Part shown: one piece after another, positions 45,412 through 55,216 of the stretch
How positions within the stretch are numbered: the first letter of the stretch is position 1
Layout of the letters: each line of letters starts with the position of its first letter
Source of the DNA: Rheinheimera sp.
GTDB taxonomy: Bacteria; Pseudomonadota; Gammaproteobacteria; Enterobacterales; Alteromonadaceae
Assembly (NCBI GenBank): GCA_003543135.1
Contig: DPJG01000033.1
Span: forward strand, 178,057-242,056
Length of the DNA stretch: 64,000 nt
Direction: 5' to 3'
Notes under the pieces: model-generated
What the model was told of the DNA's origin: nothing
Database searches by the model: none
The model's input: only the letters and a program-made list of their open reading frames with translations
Translations under genes and position numbers: made by a program

Positions 45412-47040
45412 ATGTCGCAGTCTCTTTCAATCAGTCTGGTGCAGCAGCAGTTTCCCATAGGTGCAGTAAGGCAAAACGTGTTGCAGGTGATTGAACTGGC
45501 CAACATCGCAGGCACAGATCTGGTGATTTTTCCTGAACTGACACTCACCGGTTATCCGCCGGAAGACTTGTTATTCCGTGATGACTTATTAACTCTGGTG
45601 GAAACCGGCTTACAGGACATTCAGGCGGCAGCCTACCCCGGTGTATTGGTGGTGGGGCATCCATGGCGTCAGGATGGGGTGTTATACAACGCCGCTTCCG
45701 TCATCCAAAACGGCAAGCTGATTGGCCGTTATTTTAAGCAGGAACTGCCTAACTACGGTGTGTTTGACGAAAAACGTTATTTTACACCTGGCAATGCCGA
45801 AGATTTCTGCACTTTTACCCTTAAAAATCAAACATTTGCCGTGCTGATTTGCGAAGACGTCTGGCATGGCCATCCGGCAGCTGCAGCCAAAGCTGCAGGC
45901 GCGGACTGGGCTTTGGTGTTAAATGCGTCCCCTTATGAAACCGGCAAAATCGCCCAGCGCCAGCATCTGCTTACCACGCTGGCAGAACGTTTACATCTGG
46001 GTTTTGTTTATGTGAATCAGGCGCAGGGCCAGGACGAATTGGTGTTTGACGGCAGCTCTATGCTGGTCAATCCGGATGGCAAACTGGCACTGCAGGCACC
46101 GGCCTTTGCACGGGATATTTACCGGGCTGAGCTTCACAAAAATTCTGCCCATGTTTTTGCCAGTCATCAGTTGGCTCTGCCTGCACCTTTATCTTTTGAG
46201 GCCGAGGTGTATCAGGCCTTAGTGATGGCTACCCGCGATTATATTCAGCAAAACGGTTTTCCGGGCGCTGTACTTGGCCTGTCCGGCGGTATTGATTCGG
46301 CCTTAACCCTGGCTATTGCTGTGGATGCCATTGGCGCCGACAAAGTGCAGGCACTGATGTTGCCGTTCCGTTATACCTCGTCGATGAGTGTGGAAGATGC
46401 AACTGCCCAGGCCAACACCATGGGCGTAAAGTTTGACATAGTGTCGATTGAGCCTATGTACGACAGTTATATGCAGCAGCTGACGCCGCTTTTTGCCGGC
46501 AAAGCGGTAGATACCACCGAAGAAAACCTGCAAGCCCGTTTGCGCGGTGTGCTCTTGATGGCCATGTCGAATAAAACCGGCAAAATGCTGTTAACTACCG
46601 GCAATAAAAGTGAAGTGGCCGTGGGATATTGTACCTTGTATGGGGATATGTGTGGTGGTTTTGCCGTCATTAAAGACGTGCCCAAAACCCTGGTGTTTCG
46701 TTTGGCGGCATATCGCAACAGCATTTCAGCCGTGATCCCACAGCGGGTTATCGACAGACCCCCTTCAGCTGAGCTGGCACCGGATCAGACCGATCAGGAC
46801 AATCTGCCACCTTATGATGAGCTGGACGCTATTATCGATGCTTATCTGGAGCAGGATAAATCGCTGTTGGAGATAACAGCGATGGGCTATGCTGAAGCAA
46901 CAGTCAAACGTGTGCTGAACCTGATTGATTTAAATGAATATAAAAGACGTCAGTCGGCGGTGGGCCCTAAAATCACCAGCCGGAACTTTGGTAAAGACAG
47001 ACGCTATCCGATCACTTCGGCCATGCGCAAACAGCGGTAG
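45412..47040 (+). CDS. nadE: Glutamine-dependent NAD+ synthetase
   Basis: NadE amidates deamido-NAD to NAD+. The 542-residue protein has an N-terminal nitrilase-type glutaminase domain (1-265). Its catalytic glutamate is in FPELTLTGYPPEDLL, the lysine in FKQELPNYGVFDEKRYF and the cysteine in VLICEDVWH. A C-terminal NH3-dependent synthetase domain follows with the PP-loop LSGGIDSALTL, then TTGNKSEVAVGY and DLPP-type substrate residues. The gene lies 9 bases before glnB, a usual neighbour in several Alteromonadales and Xanthomonadales. Confidence 0.96.
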   Translation: MSQSLSISLVQQQFPIGAVRQNVLQVIELANIAGTDLVIFPELTLTGYPPEDLLFRDDLLTLVETGLQDIQAAAYPGVLVVGHPWRQDGVLYNAASVIQNGKLIGRYFKQELPNYGVFDEKRYFTPGNAEDFCTFTLKNQTFAVLICEDVWHGHPAAAAKAAGADWALVLNASPYETGKIAQRQHLLTTLAERLHLGFVYVNQAQGQDELVFDGSSMLVNPDGKLALQAPAFARDIYRAELHKNSAHVFASHQLALPAPLSFEAEVYQALVMATRDYIQQNGFPGAVLGLSGGIDSALTLAIAVDAIGADKVQALMLPFRYTSSMSVEDATAQANTMGVKFDIVSIEPMYDSYMQQLTPLFAGKAVDTTEENLQARLRGVLLMAMSNKTGKMLLTTGNKSEVAVGYCTLYGDMCGGFAVIKDVPKTLVFRLAAYRNSISAVIPQRVIDRPPSAELAPDQTDQDNLPPYDELDAIIDAYLEQDKSLLEITAMGYAEATVKRVLNLIDLNEYKRRQSAVGPKITSRNFGKDRRYPITSAMRKQR

Positions 47041-47388
<348 letters not shown>

Positions 47389-47392
47389 TCTG

Positions 47393-48691
47393 GTGTCAGA
47401 GACCGTCTCTGCTGCGCAGGCTTTAGCGCCTGCCCCCCACAAAGCACCGGACTCTGAGCTGGTGCTTTGTCGTTATTGTGATTTATTACAACAACTTCCG
47501 CCGTTAAAGGATGGTGAAGAAGCCGACTGCCAACGTTGTGGCCACGAACTGGACGCCAGACAACGCGAGTCGGCGCTGCGCCCCATTCTGTATGCTCTCA
47601 GCGCACTTTTTATGCTGCTGCTGACCAATCTGTTTCCTTTTGTCGGTATGGACGCGGCCGGCAGCCACAGGGATATGAACTTTTTTGATACCTCAGCCGT
47701 GTTGCTGGATGAAGACCATCCCTGGCTGGCGGTGCTGGTGTGGTTATTTATTCAGGCTATTCCCTGTTTTTGTATGCTGGCCATTATCTACCTGAAACTG
47801 GGTATGTATATCCGGTTGCCGGCACTGGTGCAAATGGCGCGGCTTTTATACATGCTCAAACCCTGGAGCATGGTGGATATTTTCCTGATGGGGCTTATTG
47901 TCAGCTTTGTGAAGTTGTTGAGTCACTTCGATATTTCTCTGGGCATGAGTTTCTGGGCTTTTTGTTTATTTTGTTTATTACATTTACGCACTTTTCAGGT
48001 GGTGGACAGGCATGAGCTCTGGTCGCGGATTGCACCTGCACCTCAGCCTGTGGCCGGCAAAGTGGCCGGGCAAACCGGTTTAAGCCAGCAACTGAAAGTC
48101 TGCAGTTGTTGCACCGCATTAGTACCGCTGGATGAAGTACACTGCTCGCGTTGCGGAACCAAAGTACGTCAGCGTATTCCTGATAGTATTCAGCGTACTA
48201 TGGCGCTTTTGATCACCGCCAGTATTTTGTATATACCGGCCAACTTGTTGCCGATGATGGAAACTGTGTCGCTTGGTGAGAGTATTCATTCCACCATTAT
48301 CAGCGGCATTATTCTGATGTGGCAGGACGAAGCTTATCCTGTGGCTATTGTGGTGCTATTGGCCAGTGTGGTGATCCCTATTTTAAAAATCGCCGTGATG
48401 TTCTGGTTGTGTTATCTGACAACTTTGCCGCTGAGTGAACGTAGTCAGCACGGCACCTGGATTTATCCGGTAGTCGACTGGATTGGCCGCTGGTCTATGG
48501 TCGATGTGCTGGTGGTGGCCATTCTGGCGGCGCTGGTGCGTTTTGATGCCCTGGTTGGGGTTTACCCCGGCATGGGCACCTTTGTATTTGCCTGTGTGGT
48601 GATCATTACCATGCTGGCGGCGATGAGTTTTGATCCAAGATTATTATGGGACCCAAGTCCGTCCGAACAAATGGAGACAGAGCGTGACTGA
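47393..48691 (+). CDS. pqiA: PqiA, membrane subunit of the PqiABC lipid transport system
   Basis: PqiA is the inner-membrane protein of the PqiABC (MCE) system that moves lipids between envelope membranes. The 432-residue protein has two homologous halves. Each starts with a zinc-ribbon motif (CRYCD with CQRCGH near residues 26-50; CSCCTALVPLDEVHCSRCG near 245) followed by four membrane segments (FMLLLTNLFPFVGMD, LLITASILYIPANLLPMM). It starts at GTG 47393, 4 bases after glnB, with no strong ribosome site seen. Its stop overlaps the pqiB start. Confidence 0.93.
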   Translation: MSETVSAAQALAPAPHKAPDSELVLCRYCDLLQQLPPLKDGEEADCQRCGHELDARQRESALRPILYALSALFMLLLTNLFPFVGMDAAGSHRDMNFFDTSAVLLDEDHPWLAVLVWLFIQAIPCFCMLAIIYLKLGMYIRLPALVQMARLLYMLKPWSMVDIFLMGLIVSFVKLLSHFDISLGMSFWAFCLFCLLHLRTFQVVDRHELWSRIAPAPQPVAGKVAGQTGLSQQLKVCSCCTALVPLDEVHCSRCGTKVRQRIPDSIQRTMALLITASILYIPANLLPMMETVSLGESIHSTIISGIILMWQDEAYPVAIVVLLASVVIPILKIAVMFWLCYLTTLPLSERSQHGTWIYPVVDWIGRWSMVDVLVVAILAALVRFDALVGVYPGMGTFVFACVVIITMLAAMSFDPRLLWDPSPSEQMETERD

Positions 48692-50528
48692 ACAGCAAGG
48701 GCATTCTTCGAAAGACAGAGGCCATGGAGCAAAAGATCACCCACAAGCTGCCGGCAAAAGCGGCCCGGCTCATGCTTCAGTGCAGGCCAGGGTGCGTAAA
48801 ATCACCCAGTGGTCGCCGATCTGGATAGTACCGGTAGTGGCGGTGCTGATTGGGGGTTGGATGCTGTATCACACCTACAAAAATCAGGGGGCCACTTTAA
48901 CTTTACTTGCCAGCAATGCCGAAGGTTTGGTGCCGGGTAAAACCGCTATTAAAAGCCGCAGTGTGGATGTCGGCAAGGTGGTGTCGGTAGAGCTGTCGCA
49001 GGATTTAAAACAAGTAGTGATTAAAGCGCGGATGAATCCAGGCACTGATGTGCTGCTCAACGACGAATCTCAGCTCTGGGTGGTCAAACCCAGTGTCGGC
49101 CGCGGTGGTATTACCGGTTTAAATACTTTGTTATCAGGTGCTTATATTGAGCTTCAGCCAGGCAAAGGTGCCAGCAACAAGTTTAATTTTGAATTGCTGG
49201 AAAGCCCGCCAATAGCGCCGCCGGATGCACCCGGGGTGCGGGTGTTTCTCACCAGTGGTGATGCCACTTCGTTGTCGGTCGGCGATCCTGTGTTGTACCG
49301 AGGTTACGACGTGGGCACAGTGGAGCTGGGTGAATTTGACGCTAAAGCACGTTCTATGCGCTATCAGCTGTTTATCCGCGCCCCTTATGATGCGCTGGTC
49401 ACTGAAAACGTGCGTTTCTGGCAGGCCAGCGGTATGGCACTGGATATGTCGGCCGAAGGGGTTCGGATAGAAATGGGTTCAGTCGCTACGTTGCTAAGTG
49501 GTGGTGTGACTTTTGATGTGCTGGACGGCTGGCCCAAAGGTGAGCAGGCCGCCAATAACAGTGAGTTTCAGCTGTTTCAGAATAAAAAGAGCATTCAGGA
49601 CGGTTTATATAACGAATATCTGGAATACCTGCTGTTTTTTGACGAATCAGTGCGGGGCTTAACCTCAGGCGCACCTGTGGAATACCGTGGTGTACGTATT
49701 GGTACTGTGATGACAGTGCCGTACTTTTTTAATATGAAAAAACCGCTGCAAATTGCCTTTAACCGCGGTATCCCGGTGCTGATCCGGGTGGAGTCGGGGC
49801 GTTTGTATGACAATTTAACCCTGCCGGAATTACAGCAAGAACTGGATAACGCAGTGCAAAAGGGCCTGAGAGCCGTATTAAAAACCGGCAATCTGTTAAC
49901 CGGCGGTTTGTATGTGGATTTAAATATTGTTGAAGGTGCTGCTGACAACAGGGCCGCCATTCAGAATACTGCTCAGCCTGCAACTGGCAAAGTACATGAA
50001 CTGGCAGGTTCCGATGCCGATGCCGGAGCCAACACCCACAGCGGCGTTGTGGCAGCAGCCATGCCTGCGCCAGTACTGGATGAATTTGCCGGTTACCGTT
50101 TAATGCCAACGGCCCGCAGTGGTCTTGGCCATATTGAACAAAAAGTGTTGCAAGCACTTGATAAAATCAACAACTTACCTGTGGAGCAGGTGCTTGCTGA
50201 CAGTTCCGCCACCCTCAATGAAACCCGGGCACTGATGCAGCAAAGTCAACAGCTGGTGCAAAGTCTGGACGCTCTGATTGGCAAAGACAGCACACAACAA
50301 CTGCCGGCTGAGCTAAAAAGTACGCTCGAGCAATTGCAACAAACTTTGCAGGGGGTAAGCCCAGGTTCACCTGTGTATGAGCGGCTGAACAGTAATTTAC
50401 AGGCCATGGATAAAGTGCTGCGTGATTTACAGCCCGTAGTACAAACGATGAATCAACAAAGTAATGCACTGGTGATCAGCGCAGATCCAGCGTCGGATCC
50501 GGAGCCGGAGCAGGGAGTTCAGCCATGA
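48684..50528 (+). CDS. pqiB: PqiB, MCE-domain protein
   Basis: The 614-residue protein has one N-terminal membrane anchor (WSPIWIVPVVAVLIGGWML) and then three MCE domains (GLVPGKTAIKSRSVDVGKV; SVGDPVLYRGYDVGTVEL; TSGAPVEYRGVRIGTVM), followed by a long helical region rich in glutamine, as in E. coli PqiB, which forms a periplasmic syringe-like channel. GTG 48684 is chosen because GGAGA lies 6 bases upstream and the frame overlaps the pqiA stop. The stop overlaps pqiC. Confidence 0.94.
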   Translation: MTEQQGHSSKDRGHGAKDHPQAAGKSGPAHASVQARVRKITQWSPIWIVPVVAVLIGGWMLYHTYKNQGATLTLLASNAEGLVPGKTAIKSRSVDVGKVVSVELSQDLKQVVIKARMNPGTDVLLNDESQLWVVKPSVGRGGITGLNTLLSGAYIELQPGKGASNKFNFELLESPPIAPPDAPGVRVFLTSGDATSLSVGDPVLYRGYDVGTVELGEFDAKARSMRYQLFIRAPYDALVTENVRFWQASGMALDMSAEGVRIEMGSVATLLSGGVTFDVLDGWPKGEQAANNSEFQLFQNKKSIQDGLYNEYLEYLLFFDESVRGLTSGAPVEYRGVRIGTVMTVPYFFNMKKPLQIAFNRGIPVLIRVESGRLYDNLTLPELQQELDNAVQKGLRAVLKTGNLLTGGLYVDLNIVEGAADNRAAIQNTAQPATGKVHELAGSDADAGANTHSGVVAAAMPAPVLDEFAGYRLMPTARSGLGHIEQKVLQALDKINNLPVEQVLADSSATLNETRALMQQSQQLVQSLDALIGKDSTQQLPAELKSTLEQLQQTLQGVSPGSPVYERLNSNLQAMDKVLRDLQPVVQTMNQQSNALVISADPASDPEPEQGVQP

Positions 50529-51142
50529 TCAAATTTCAGCCTAAACAGGTCGCATTGTTGATGCTGCCCGGTTTATTAGCAGGGTGCAGCTCAGCTGTCA
50601 CTATTAACTATTTTCAGTTGCCACAACCTGCCATCAGCACCAGCAGCCCTGCTGTTGATGCGCCCGTGCTGGTGGTAGAGCCTGTAATGGTGGCCAGTTA
50701 CCTCAATAGCAATGCGCTGATTTTACAAACCTCAGAAGTACAGTTGGTGAAAACACAGCAGCAACAATGGGCTGAAGCTTTAGATCAGCAGCTGAGTCGT
50801 ATTTTGCAACGCACTTTAGCGTCTGAATTGCCGGCTTATCGGGTGACAGAGCGGCCTGTGGCCGGCGCACAAAGGTTATTGGTGCAGGTGGAGCAGTTTC
50901 ACGGCACTGAACAAGGCACAGTGCTGCTTAGTGGTCGTTTTAGTCTGATGCCGGCACAGGGGAAAACCTTGCCAGGCGGCCAAAGCGGCATTGTGCAGCA
51001 ACAATTCCAGCTGCAGATGCCACAAGCCGATGATGGTTACCCGGCGTTAGTGGCAGCTTTAGGCGAATTATGGCAGCGTCAGGGCAAAGATATAGCGCAG
51101 CTGCTTAAAGCCGATACCGCTAAAATTAAAGCGGCTGAATAA
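50525..51142 (+). CDS. pqiC: PqiC, lipoprotein of the PqiABC system
   Basis: The 205-residue protein has a lipoprotein signal with lipobox LAGC (Cys21). The ABC-type transport auxiliary (DUF330) fold follows: INYFQLPQP at the start, LVVEPVMVASYLNSNALI, and a C-terminal helix. It is the outer-membrane partner of PqiB. It overlaps pqiB by 4 bases (ATGA) and is closed by a terminator. Confidence 0.93.
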   Translation: MIKFQPKQVALLMLPGLLAGCSSAVTINYFQLPQPAISTSSPAVDAPVLVVEPVMVASYLNSNALILQTSEVQLVKTQQQQWAEALDQQLSRILQRTLASELPAYRVTERPVAGAQRLLVQVEQFHGTEQGTVLLSGRFSLMPAQGKTLPGGQSGIVQQQFQLQMPQADDGYPALVAALGELWQRQGKDIAQLLKADTAKIKAAE

Positions 51143-51190
51143 ATGCAAATAACGCCAAAGAGTGCCAAATAAACCAGGCATAAAAACAAC

Positions 51191-51220
51191 AAAGCCAGTG
51201 TGAACAACACTGGCTTTTTT
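51191..51220. terminator. Bidirectional terminator, pqiC and anmK
   Basis: AAAGCCAGTGT, a 6-base loop and ACACTGGCTTTTTT lie between the converging genes. The T-tract favours the + strand. Confidence 0.85.
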
Positions 51221-51240
51221 ACGTTAAACACCAACGATAC

Positions 51241-52344
51241 CTAATAAGGTAAAAATTCCTGCCCTAACACCAAGGCCTGACGGGCGCCTGTCACTGCAGG
51301 CACATTGCCTGGTATCCGTAAATCATAAGCCAGCGCCAGCCAGGCAAAAGCCATAGCTTCGACATAATCGGCGTCAACACCGAGCTCATCCGTGATACTG
51401 ATCCGGCATTGCGGTAACAACTGCTGTAGATCGGCCAGCAACTGCCGGTTTTTGGCGCCCCCACCACACACAAACACTTCCGAAACTGCGTATTTGCTGA
51501 TGGCAAGGGCCATAGTGCCGGCACTAAACTGACACAGGGTGCGCTGCACATCAGCGGGTTGATAGTTGCGGCCCGCCAGATGTGTATGCAGCCAGTTCAG
51601 CTGAAAATATTCCCGCCCTGTGCTTTTAGGGCCGGTCTGCGCAAAATAAGGATCGGAAAACAACTGCGACAGCAGTTCTGGTTGTAACTGACCGCTGGCA
51701 GCATAAGCACCATCAGCATCATAAGTTTTACCCTGCTGCAGTTCAATCCAGTTATCCAGCAAACAATTGCCAGGGCCTGTGTCAAAACCCAGCAGCTGTT
51801 GGTGTGGCAGCAGCAGCGTGATATTGGCAATACCACCAATATTTAAAATACAGCGGCCTTTTGTGCTATCGGCAAAAATGGCCTGATGAAAAGCCGGCAC
51901 CAAAGGGGCGCCCTGGCCACCAAAAGCAATATCTTTACGCCGGAAATCGCCAACGACCCGGATGCCGGTCAGCATTGCCAGCCGGTGCATATCACCAATC
52001 TGATAACTAAAAGGCTGGCGGCCATTGGGTCTGTGTCTGATGGTCTGGCCATGACAGCCTATGGCCTGAATTTGCTCTGGCTGATGGCCGCTTTTTTTTA
52101 ATAAAGTTTCTACTGCGCTGGCATAAACATCAGCAAGATCGGCTTCCAATAAACCAAGGCGTTCTATTTCGTTATCACCAGGCTGGCTAATGGCAGCAAG
52201 CTCGCTGCGAAGCGCGGCAGGGTAGGGCAGCAATGCAGTGGCGAGCAGTGTGGGACAGTCGCCGGCAAAATCAACCAGCACTACATCAACACCATCCAGG
52301 CTGGTGCCTGACATGATGCCGATATAAAGCTGGTCGCTGTTCAT
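51241..52344 (-). CDS. anmK: Anhydro-N-acetylmuramic acid kinase
   Basis: AnmK phosphorylates 1,6-anhydroMurNAc to MurNAc-6-P in cell-wall recycling, using the anhydro sugars released by lytic transglycosylases such as MltF. The 367-residue protein starts YIGIMSGTSLDGVDVVLVDF and has GCHGQTIRHRP, GGIANITLL, GFDTGPGN and VFVCGGGAKN. All are ASKHA-family kinase motifs typical of AnmK. It lies 15 bases past the end of the M23 peptidase gene, so the two form an operon. Confidence 0.96.
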   Translation of the reverse strand: MNSDQLYIGIMSGTSLDGVDVVLVDFAGDCPTLLATALLPYPAALRSELAAISQPGDNEIERLGLLEADLADVYASAVETLLKKSGHQPEQIQAIGCHGQTIRHRPNGRQPFSYQIGDMHRLAMLTGIRVVGDFRRKDIAFGGQGAPLVPAFHQAIFADSTKGRCILNIGGIANITLLLPHQQLLGFDTGPGNCLLDNWIELQQGKTYDADGAYAASGQLQPELLSQLFSDPYFAQTGPKSTGREYFQLNWLHTHLAGRNYQPADVQRTLCQFSAGTMALAISKYAVSEVFVCGGGAKNRQLLADLQQLLPQCRISITDELGVDADYVEAMAFAWLALAYDLRIPGNVPAVTGARQALVLGQEFLPY

Positions 52345-52359
52345 TCGGATGGGAAAGAA

Positions 52360-53664
52360 TTAGTTATTTGCAGCCAGAACCACACGTTCATGCGATTTTA
52401 ACTGAGCAATCAATTGTTTGGCGTTGTTGGCAAACTTCACGCGAGCCACACCTTGCAGCGGTTCTGCCTGCGGCAGTTTGACGGTGCGCGGGTTACGGTG
52501 TACACCACCGACTACAAATTCATAATGTAAATGCGCGCCAGTCACACGGCCAGTAGCACCTAAACGACCGATAATGTCACCTTGTTTGACTTTTTCGCCA
52601 CGTTTAACATCACGTTTGGACAAATGCAGGTATTTGGTCTGAATATTGTTGGCGTGCTGAATAACCACATAGTTACCGTTTGCGCCTTTCATACCGGATT
52701 CAATCACTTTGCCATCACCGGCCGCCATAATGGGCGTGCCCATAGGTGCTACATAATCAACACCATTGTGCGCTTTGATTTTACCTAACACTGGATGTAA
52801 ACGGCGGGGATTAAAGTTAGAGCTGACATAACGGAAGTTGACTGGGGCGCGTAAAAACGCCTGTCGCATGCCGCCGCCGTCTGCTTTGTAGTAGTTACCG
52901 TCGGTGTGGCGCACTGCCTGATACACCTGGCCCTGGTTCGTGAATTGAGCCGCCAGAATAGCGCCATTACCAATATATTGGCCTTCAGCATAGTTGCGTT
53001 CAAACATCACGCTGAAAGTGTCACCTGAATGAATATCTAAGGCGAAGTCGATGTCGTAACCAAAAACGTTTGCTAAATCAAGAATTTGCGCTTCGGTTAA
53101 ACCGGCTTTCATCGCCGAGCCCCAGAAGCTGCCGCTGATCACACCAGCCACCACTTCGGTGCGCACTTCAATTTCTTTTTGCAGTTGTTTAGCGGTAAAA
53201 GTGCCTTCAGCAGTACGTTGCACCACCAAAGTTTTTAAATTGCTGATGGTATAACGCAATTCTTGCAGGCTGCCGTCGCTTGCCAGACCAAATTCTAATT
53301 GTTCACCAGGGAATAAACGGGTCAGGGTTTTGGCGTCTTTGCCGGTATCCAGAATGGCCTGCATAGTGGCAGCGTCAATATTGGCTTTACGGAACACTGC
53401 ACCTAACACATCGCCCTTTTTCACTTCCACAGAAACCCACTCTAACGAGTTGTCTTCCTGCGGCAAGGTGTTGGCTTGTGTCTGAGGTAATGAATCTGTC
53501 ACAACAGGTACGGCTAAACTATAACGTTTGCCAATTTCCAGACTGCTCTTTTCTGAGTCTTTTGACGCTTCTGCAGGATCTGAAGGGATCAGCAGCAGTA
53601 CAGACAAAAAGGTCGCTAAGCCAGCGATAATAAACCGATGTTTTGTGGGCAAAGATGAAAACAT
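52360..53664 (-). CDS. mepM: M23 family peptidoglycan endopeptidase (MepM-like)
   Basis: The 434-residue protein has an N-terminal membrane anchor (RFIIAGLATFLSVLLLIP), an OapA/LysM-like region with VKKGDVLGAVFRKANID, and a C-terminal LytM domain. The zinc site is visible: HPVLGKIKAHNGVDYVAP with H and D ligands, and HLHYEFVVGG with the later HxH. MepM-type enzymes cut peptide cross-links to allow wall growth. I start at ATG 53664, where the anchor begins with MFSSLPTK. The long upstream frame adds nothing typical, and no strong ribosome site is seen. Divergent to tyrS, as in other gammaproteobacteria. Confidence 0.9.
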   Translation of the reverse strand: MFSSLPTKHRFIIAGLATFLSVLLLIPSDPAEASKDSEKSSLEIGKRYSLAVPVVTDSLPQTQANTLPQEDNSLEWVSVEVKKGDVLGAVFRKANIDAATMQAILDTGKDAKTLTRLFPGEQLEFGLASDGSLQELRYTISNLKTLVVQRTAEGTFTAKQLQKEIEVRTEVVAGVISGSFWGSAMKAGLTEAQILDLANVFGYDIDFALDIHSGDTFSVMFERNYAEGQYIGNGAILAAQFTNQGQVYQAVRHTDGNYYKADGGGMRQAFLRAPVNFRYVSSNFNPRRLHPVLGKIKAHNGVDYVAPMGTPIMAAGDGKVIESGMKGANGNYVVIQHANNIQTKYLHLSKRDVKRGEKVKQGDIIGRLGATGRVTGAHLHYEFVVGGVHRNPRTVKLPQAEPLQGVARVKFANNAKQLIAQLKSHERVVLAANN

Positions 53665-53825
53665 GAAAGGCGCATCTCTTATTATTATGACAAGAACCAC
53701 GTAAAAAATGAGCATATAACGATTTTTTGCAAGATCCAAGACTTTTGTGCGTTTAATCGCAGGGAATGTTGCAGTAGAATGCGGTTCTATAAATTCAGGC
53801 GAAAAATTATCCGAAGGAGTACCGC

Positions 53826-55028
53826 ATGACGCAGTGGCAACAAGCCCTCGCCGAGATCACGCGTGGTTGTGAAGAGGTGTTATTAGAAGAAGAACTGATT
53901 GCTAAATTAAAGGAAGGTAAACCGTTAAAAGTAAAGGCTGGTTTTGATCCAACAGCACCGGATTTACACCTTGGGCACACAGTTTTAATCAACAAATTAC
54001 GCACTTTCCAGCAGCTGGGTCATGAAGTTATTTTCCTGATTGGCGACTTTACCGGCATGATTGGTGACCCAACCGGCAAAAACGTCACCCGTAAACCGCT
54101 GACGCGCGAAGACGTCTTGGCCAACGCCAAGACGTACCAGGATCAGGTATTTAAAATTCTGGATCCGGCAAAAACCCGCATTGCTTTTAACTCCGAATGG
54201 ATGGAAAAACTGGGTGCCGCTGGCATGATCAAACTGGCAGCCCGCCAGACGGTAGCCCGGATGCTGGAACGTGACGACTTTAAAAAACGTTATGCCAATA
54301 ACCAGTCTATTGCCATTCACGAATTTTTATACCCCCTGGTGCAGGGCTGGGATTCAGTCGCGCTTGAAGCCGACATTGAAATGGGCGGTACTGATCAGCG
54401 TTTTAACCTGCTGATGGGTCGTGAACTGCAAAAAGACGAAGGTCAACGCCCGCAAACCGTCATTATGGTGCCTTTGCTGGAAGGTCTGGACGGTGTGCAG
54501 AAAATGTCAAAATCACTGGGCAACTATATCGGCATTACCGACAGCCCAACTGAAATGTTTGGCAAAATGATGTCTATCACCGATGATCTGATGTGGCGTT
54601 ATTACGATCTGCTGAGTTTCCGCCCGCTGGAAGATATTGCCGCGCTGAAACAACAAGCAGCCGAAGGCCGCAACCCACGGGATATTAAAATTGAGCTGGC
54701 CAAAGAAATTATCGCCCGTTTCCACGACGAAGCTGCGGCTGAAGCGGCGCACGCCGACTTTACCCAGCGTTTTTCTAAAAACGCCCTGCCGGATGATATT
54801 CCTGAGCTGACTTTAACTCTTGAAACTGCTGTGATTGCGATTCCGCAGTTATTAAAAGAAGCCGGTTTAGTCGAAAGCACCTCAGAAGCGATGCGGATGA
54901 TTAAACAAGGGGCAGTCAAACTGAACGGCGACACTAAAGTGGAAGATGCCAAACTGGAATTTGCCAAAGGCTCCAGCACCATTTTCCAGGTGGGTAAACG
55001 TAAGTTTGCTAAAGTGACACTGGTATAG
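53826..55028 (+). CDS. tyrS: Tyrosyl-tRNA synthetase
   Basis: TyrS charges tRNA-Tyr. The 400-residue class I enzyme has [22 protein letters not shown] with the HIGH-like HLGH, the substrate motif [12 protein letters not shown] and KMSKSLGN. The C-terminal S4 RNA-binding domain is seen in [16 protein letters not shown]. The length and the HLGH form suit the TyrZ-like bacterial branch. GAAGGAG precedes the ATG. Confidence 0.97.
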   Translation: MTQWQQALAEITRGCEEVLLEEELIAKLKEGKPLKVKAGFDPTAPDLHLGHTVLINKLRTFQQLGHEVIFLIGDFTGMIGDPTGKNVTRKPLTREDVLANAKTYQDQVFKILDPAKTRIAFNSEWMEKLGAAGMIKLAARQTVARMLERDDFKKRYANNQSIAIHEFLYPLVQGWDSVALEADIEMGGTDQRFNLLMGRELQKDEGQRPQTVIMVPLLEGLDGVQKMSKSLGNYIGITDSPTEMFGKMMSITDDLMWRYYDLLSFRPLEDIAALKQQAAEGRNPRDIKIELAKEIIARFHDEAAAEAAHADFTQRFSKNALPDDIPELTLTLETAVIAIPQLLKEAGLVESTSEAMRMIKQGAVKLNGDTKVEDAKLEFAKGSSTIFQVGKRKFAKVTLV

Positions 55029-55136
55029 CGTTACGCTGGTTTAAAGTGACACAGCCTTAAAATGACGCAGCTTTAACTGAGCGCCCTGCCTGAGTGTTGT
55101 TGTGTGCACACTGCATAAGCTGAAGATTTAGCTAAG

Positions 55137-55170
55137 TAAAAAGCCGGAGGTTTTGCTCCGGCTTTTTATT
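55137..55170. terminator. Bidirectional terminator, tyrS and lipoprotein hydrolase
   Basis: AAAAAGCCGGAG, a short loop and CTCCGGCTTTTT form a stem with A/T tracts on both sides. Confidence 0.88.
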
Positions 55171-55216
55171 ATTTGTGAGCTTCGCTTGGTGAAGCTCTTG
55201 TGATGTCTGTGTTTTA